From Acanthopleura granulata (Eukaryota; Mollusca; Polyplacophora; Chitonida; Chitonidae), in assembly GCA_016165875.1 (NCBI GenBank), contig JABBOT010000002.1, positions 23,388,265-23,452,264 on the forward strand: DNA of 64,000 nucleotides, written 5' to 3'. The notes under the pieces were generated by a model that worked only from the letters and a program-made list of their open reading frames with translations, was not told where the DNA came from and did no database searches. How positions within the stretch are numbered: position 1 is the first letter of the stretch; each line of letters starts with the position of its first letter. Of the stretch, positions 59,646 to 64,000 are shown one piece after another. The position numbers and the translations under genes were made by a program.

Positions 59646-62389
59646 GAAAGAAACTGTTGAAAAGTTGCAGTGAAAAAATGCAATATACCACACCATATTT
59701 TTTACCGAAATAACTCTACGAGGTATTTCTACGAGGAGTCTACCACTACGGTCGTATCAATGCTAAACAACCGTAACAGGAGAAACACGTGATCAGTGTG
59801 TTGGTTTCACATATTATTTCACACTATGATATACCACTATGGCCGTTATTTTTCAATGAAAATACATTGTTGCTTTTTAGAAGTAATTTTGTGAAAATTT
59901 TATAACAGTGTAAACAGACGTCACTGGTCCAGAATTACTCAAAATGCTGTGTTTTCATCACATTTAATGCAGTGTATAATATAACTTCAAACCAATACAC
60001 AGGGTCCAGGCCTAGGTGATGTTTTGTCCACGGACAGGATTTCTATTTATGCAGGAATACAACATAAAAAGGACTACAGCATAAAGAGTACATCCACAGC
60101 AGCAGCAACAGTGTGATAGTTGGCAAATGTTCACGCAAATTTCAGTCATCTTTATCGTACAGCCACGCCCAACCAACTGTCTTACGAGGACATCAGTCTG
60201 CACCTTCAGATAAATAAAATTTCGATGAACTTAACCGAAGATAAAAAAAACTGCGTCTCGTAAATGCTACAACTGGCAGGAATGCCATTGTCTGAAAGAA
60301 CGAAGATTAATTCTTGGACAGAGGAATATGGGCAGTATTTCTGGCCTGTTTTGTATGAGCATCCTCATCAGGCTAAGGAACTTGTCGACACGACTGCGCT
60401 TTTGTATTCCTGCGTTCTCGGTGCAGGAAAAGTCCGAAATACCTTTGTCGTTTTACCTCCTCTTGGTGTTCTTTTAAGTTGATTATCTCGGGACGTAGAT
60501 CTTTTCAGTAGAAAAGACAATCTTGAAAGTTTATGCTGTAGGGATAATAAGCATGCACGTAAATAAACCGGAAGAGCAGCCGGATTACTGATCGTGTTCT
60601 TTTCCTCGTCCAAAGGCCAATCAGGTAAATATTGATCGTATCGACCATTGTGCGGATATTGCGAATCAAAAGAATACGATATCACTTATGAAATGCACCC
60701 ACTCAGTACAAAGCCATCTGCTGATGGTTAGCGTGGTACATCTCCATTCTGCCTGATTCATGTTTAGAGCTTCTGCACAGGCATGTAGAAGTAAGGTCCA
60801 ATTGATGATGACGTTATTCTTCCTGATACGAACAGAAACATGCCATGGTAAACCTATGCAGATAATTTGGATGTTGATATATTAGTACTTATACAATAAG
60901 GAAACAAATTGTTCGTTAATTTTCACCTGGAAATTAACCCGACATCACACTATGTACAATTAGCCAACATTTATTGAGATGCATTTTTGAAGTTTCGTCC
61001 TCTGATATCTTTGCATATTACTGGCCAGCATTTGCAATTGGTAAAATGTTCATACCAATCAACTGAAACACAATTCAAAGCAAAAGCTGTGAAATGTATT
61101 ACAGGCCTGGCGATAAAGGAGCATCCTGACTCCATTAACAATTACATTGCTCGTTTCTGCTGGGGTGGAATTAGCCACGTCTAAAATAAAATCGCTTGGC
61201 CGTGAATTAGCGTTGTATAGTGCTAAATTAGCTGACAACAGAAAATTTGTTTCAGTGGAGCAAAGCGCAGATTTTTACTTTCATTTCAGGGGAAACAGAT
61301 CCACAAGATCTTGCTTACGGCTAATCGTGTGCTTGTCGTCACTGGCATAGTTAGAAACCTTAGTTGGTACCCCTGTGCCAAAGGGGTGAATGGTTCCTAG
61401 GCTACTCTTGGCCCGGTATTCCTTCCGCTTGTTTACCGTCACAGGGTTTCTTTTTCGTGGAAAAGGATCCTTAGCCATTGGATATGAGTGTTGGGAATAC
61501 AAATTGAATATAATTACTACCGGTATCAGCCACAACTATGAGTTTCCATATCATTCTGAACAATGTCTCGTAATGCGATGAAGTGTGGATTTTCATGTGG
61601 ACAAATTTAACCAAACTCGCTGCGGGCCATATCAGTTTATTACAGAGATGTGTTCCAGACAAAACCCCCAGTGGGTACTGATACTCTTAAGATTTTAAGG
61701 ACCGTTGACGTTGTTTTTTCTTTCTTCTGATTTGTGTTTTATTAAAAACACCTTGGATGGATGTGAGTCGCCGTTCCTGTTTGGTTGCAATGTCAAACAT
61801 CTCCAGCCTTTCCTCGCTCCCAAGTTTTCCAGGAAGCAGAGTTACTACCTCCTCAAATGCAACCACTCGCTCAGTTCCTGTGTCAGTTTAGGTAAAATAG
61901 AATCTGTTCTATAGTCCTGTAGTTTTTCCCAGTTTTTGGCTTCACGAGGTATTTCATCGAGCACTGTTTAAACATTCAGTCTTGTATTTTTCTAGATACT
62001 CCGATCGCTTTAGTGAAAACATAAACAAATACAGTCATGGGGGTAACAATCAATTTAAAGCAGAAACCAATTCATACTACATGTGTGTGTAGTTTTAGCA
62101 ATTTGCCGTCCTCACACATTTTGTTATCAGACAAGATTTGCTGAAAACCCTGCTCTGTATTTCTTGACATTTCGTATTAAAAACTTTTCAACCTACGCTA
62201 TTTTATTTACCTGGCACAAGTTTCGTTAAATTATAGTAAAACCTTCCGACTTGCTGTATTTACTGATTAGAAATAAGATGTTTCAATTGTTCTGTTCTCA
62301 ACGTGTCAGAGTAGTAGGCCAAAACAATATGTTTGTTCTACGGCTGAAGTAATTCTGACCGTGTTGTAACTTCATGGTAAACTGGCCCA
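59646..62389. other. Non-coding stretch, nothing recognised
   Basis: About 2.7 kb. Frames of 60-105 codons on both strands overlap each other without a recognisable product. Confidence 0.5.
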
Positions 62390-62563
62390 TCGGCTTGGAC
62401 AGCATGCGAACTGCGTCAAACGCCTTTTCTAATCAATCGACTGGGCAGCAATCCAGACGTCGAAACCGACATTCTTATACCAGCCGTCAATCATTTTGGA
62501 CATTCCAGGCCAATTATCACAAAACTTATATCCAAAACAACGCTCAACACGAATCAATAAACT
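62390..62563 (+). repeat. Interspersed repeat D, copy 2
   Basis: Partner of 3728-3885, same orientation (anchors described there). A 63-codon frame crosses this copy, but the equivalent reading is not kept in copy 1. Confidence 0.55.
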
Positions 62564-62934
62564 AAGGTGGTATGTAAAGTCAGAAATTAGGACGGATTAG
62601 CACAAAGAGAATCAGTCAAGGGATATCACTGAAGACGGAAAGACGAAGGGAATGTTCCTAGAGAGTAAATTACAATATTCAAAACGTGTATCATGCTGCT
62701 TCAAAAGTTGTTGTGAATCAAAATACGTATCCCCGCTGCGCTTTCATTTGCAGGTTACATTATACGCGGCGAGGTTCTTCAACACTGTGAATTCACATGT
62801 ACAGATCCTTGCCCTGGGTTAAGCGCAATTAGACATAATTATAAGGCAGGATACCAGAGGTTATGAGCACATTTACTGACAAGAAATGTTTACTCATTGT
62901 AAAAGTTAAGAAATCATCATACAACGCACAGGAT

Positions 62935-63126
62935 TTAACAACTGTTACAAGGCGATAAATGAGTGTAGCCTACCAATGACTGTAGCCTACCAAAGTGGTC
63001 GCGGTCACTAAATAAGAAACTGGAGGAAGGCGAGGTCCCATCGCTGATGATGAACCCGTTAGGAATCGCTCGTGTTAATGCTGACATGATCAACAACAGA
63101 GTAATATGAAACCAGAACTGCTTCAT
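62935..63126 (-). CDS. Candidate small secreted peptide (63 residues)
   Basis: The ATG at 63126 has A at -3 and is preceded by GGTCATTTCAGC, so an acceptor-like TTTCAG lies just upstream of the start. The N terminus, MKQFWFHITLLLIMSALTRA, has the shape of a signal peptide: a Lys, a hydrophobic core of about 15 residues, then a plausible cleavage after TRA. The remaining ~43 residues are polar and end in SPCNSC and a stop, giving two cysteines. No family is recognised. It could be a short secreted peptide, the first exon of a longer secreted protein or a chance frame. An in-frame extension upstream exists but would hide the signal. Confidence 0.3.
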   Translation of the reverse strand: MKQFWFHITLLLIMSALTRAIPNGFIISDGTSPSSSFLFSDRDHFGRLQSLVGYTHLSPCNSC

Positions 63127-63186
63127 GCTGAAATGACCCCTGATTTGTACCGCATAGCACAGAACCGTGGGGGACAGCATGTACAC

Positions 63187-64000
63187 CAGAAAATGACCAG
63201 TTTAATGTGCAAAAGTACAGAGACGAATTCCGACCCATGAGCTGGGAAGGATGAATCTCAGACATGCCATGAACTGTAATACTAGGATAACAAGATATCT
63301 GGTAACAACACGTTTCCAGACAATGACAGAGTACACAGGACTAGAGCATGTATAATGACGAAATATTTCTTTACCACACGATGTCGGCCAACTACAAATT
63401 GCAGCATTGTGTATGTCCTACATTGCTTCGTTCTCCGCAGGTGTGATCCAAGGACAAAACATGTAGGACGACAATATGCCTAAATCACACACCTCCGTTT
63501 AGTACATTGTGTTGGCCGACGACAAAACGCGACCATACAATTACGGATCTGACTGACTTGTCATTCGCTGTTTCGTCAAGTTTCAACTTGCTGTTTACGT
63601 CATGTGTAAACGAAACAGGATATATGTAATAGTTAAGTTAGCTGCATTTGACAATACCTTGGTATATATGTAATAGCACTCTGGCGCTTTCACAACTGAA
63701 AGTGACAGCATAGGAAGGCTTGACACGTTAGTTCAGTTACATGGGGGGGACTATTGATCGCCTGGCTGTGGTTGTTACTAATGAGTTAACTGTACTGTGA
63801 CCCTGGATTGTGCTGGGCCGATGACATGGTCAGATCACAAACTGAATGTCAAAACTAGTATTGTGGGCCACTGATGACTGCGAATCAATCAACTGCTGAT
63901 AGAAACTCTTGCTGAAGGTATAGACTTTAGATTCCATCTCTTGTCCAGGCCACATAATATGCATTCTGTTGACTTAAATAACTGATAATTCTGTGTACTG
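63187..64000. other. Non-coding stretch to window end
   Basis: No recognised gene or repeat partner. Confidence 0.5.

Overview
The window is eukaryotic, AT-rich and almost free of recognisable genes. The best clue to the host is one tRNA-derived SINE family with an (AAAT)n-type 3' tail. About a dozen loci share a conserved 3' half, and two copies are long (around 10.9 kb and 23.3 kb). I know this sequence type as an abundant interspersed repeat of bivalve and gastropod genomes, so a mollusc is likely; I cannot name the species. No open frame exceeds 177 codons and none matches a conserved cellular protein that I recognise. The window therefore looks like intergenic or intronic DNA.

Layout. 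1-9.9 kb: unremarkable DNA with one SINE fragment (1.4 kb), a decayed tandem array of about 80 bp units (3.0-3.6 kb), a 42-60 bp tandem repeat (5.9-6.1 kb) and a homogeneous 47 bp minisatellite (7.0-7.35 kb). 9,977-21,395: the dominant structure, a 5.6-5.8 kb block present twice in direct orientation on either side of a run of exactly ten N. The first 2.2 kb of the two copies look identical, the rest differs by small changes, and the second copy carries 215 bp that the first lacks. This is probably two alleles placed in tandem by the assembler rather than a real duplication. 21.9-33.9 kb: paired unnamed interspersed repeats (called A, B and C here), SINE copies, a very decayed 33 bp array (27.9-28.5 kb), a TATA/initiator promoter candidate (29.75 kb) and a complementary C-rich/G-rich pair (33.6/33.8 kb). 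33.9-64 kb: long empty stretches, a frameshifted Ty3/gypsy integrase relic (45.5-46.2 kb, minus strand), a 127 bp tandem duplication (47.8-48.1 kb), several SINE copies (55-58.3 kb), and weak single-exon candidates at 40.6-40.8 kb, 49.5 kb and 62.9-63.1 kb.

There is no gene system to reconstruct. The content is mobile-element debris and tandem repeats, plus a few exon candidates that rest only on splice-site, start-codon and composition reading. I saw no CRISPR array, rRNA gene or convincing tRNA gene. All repeat similarities were found by eye; identity figures are estimates.
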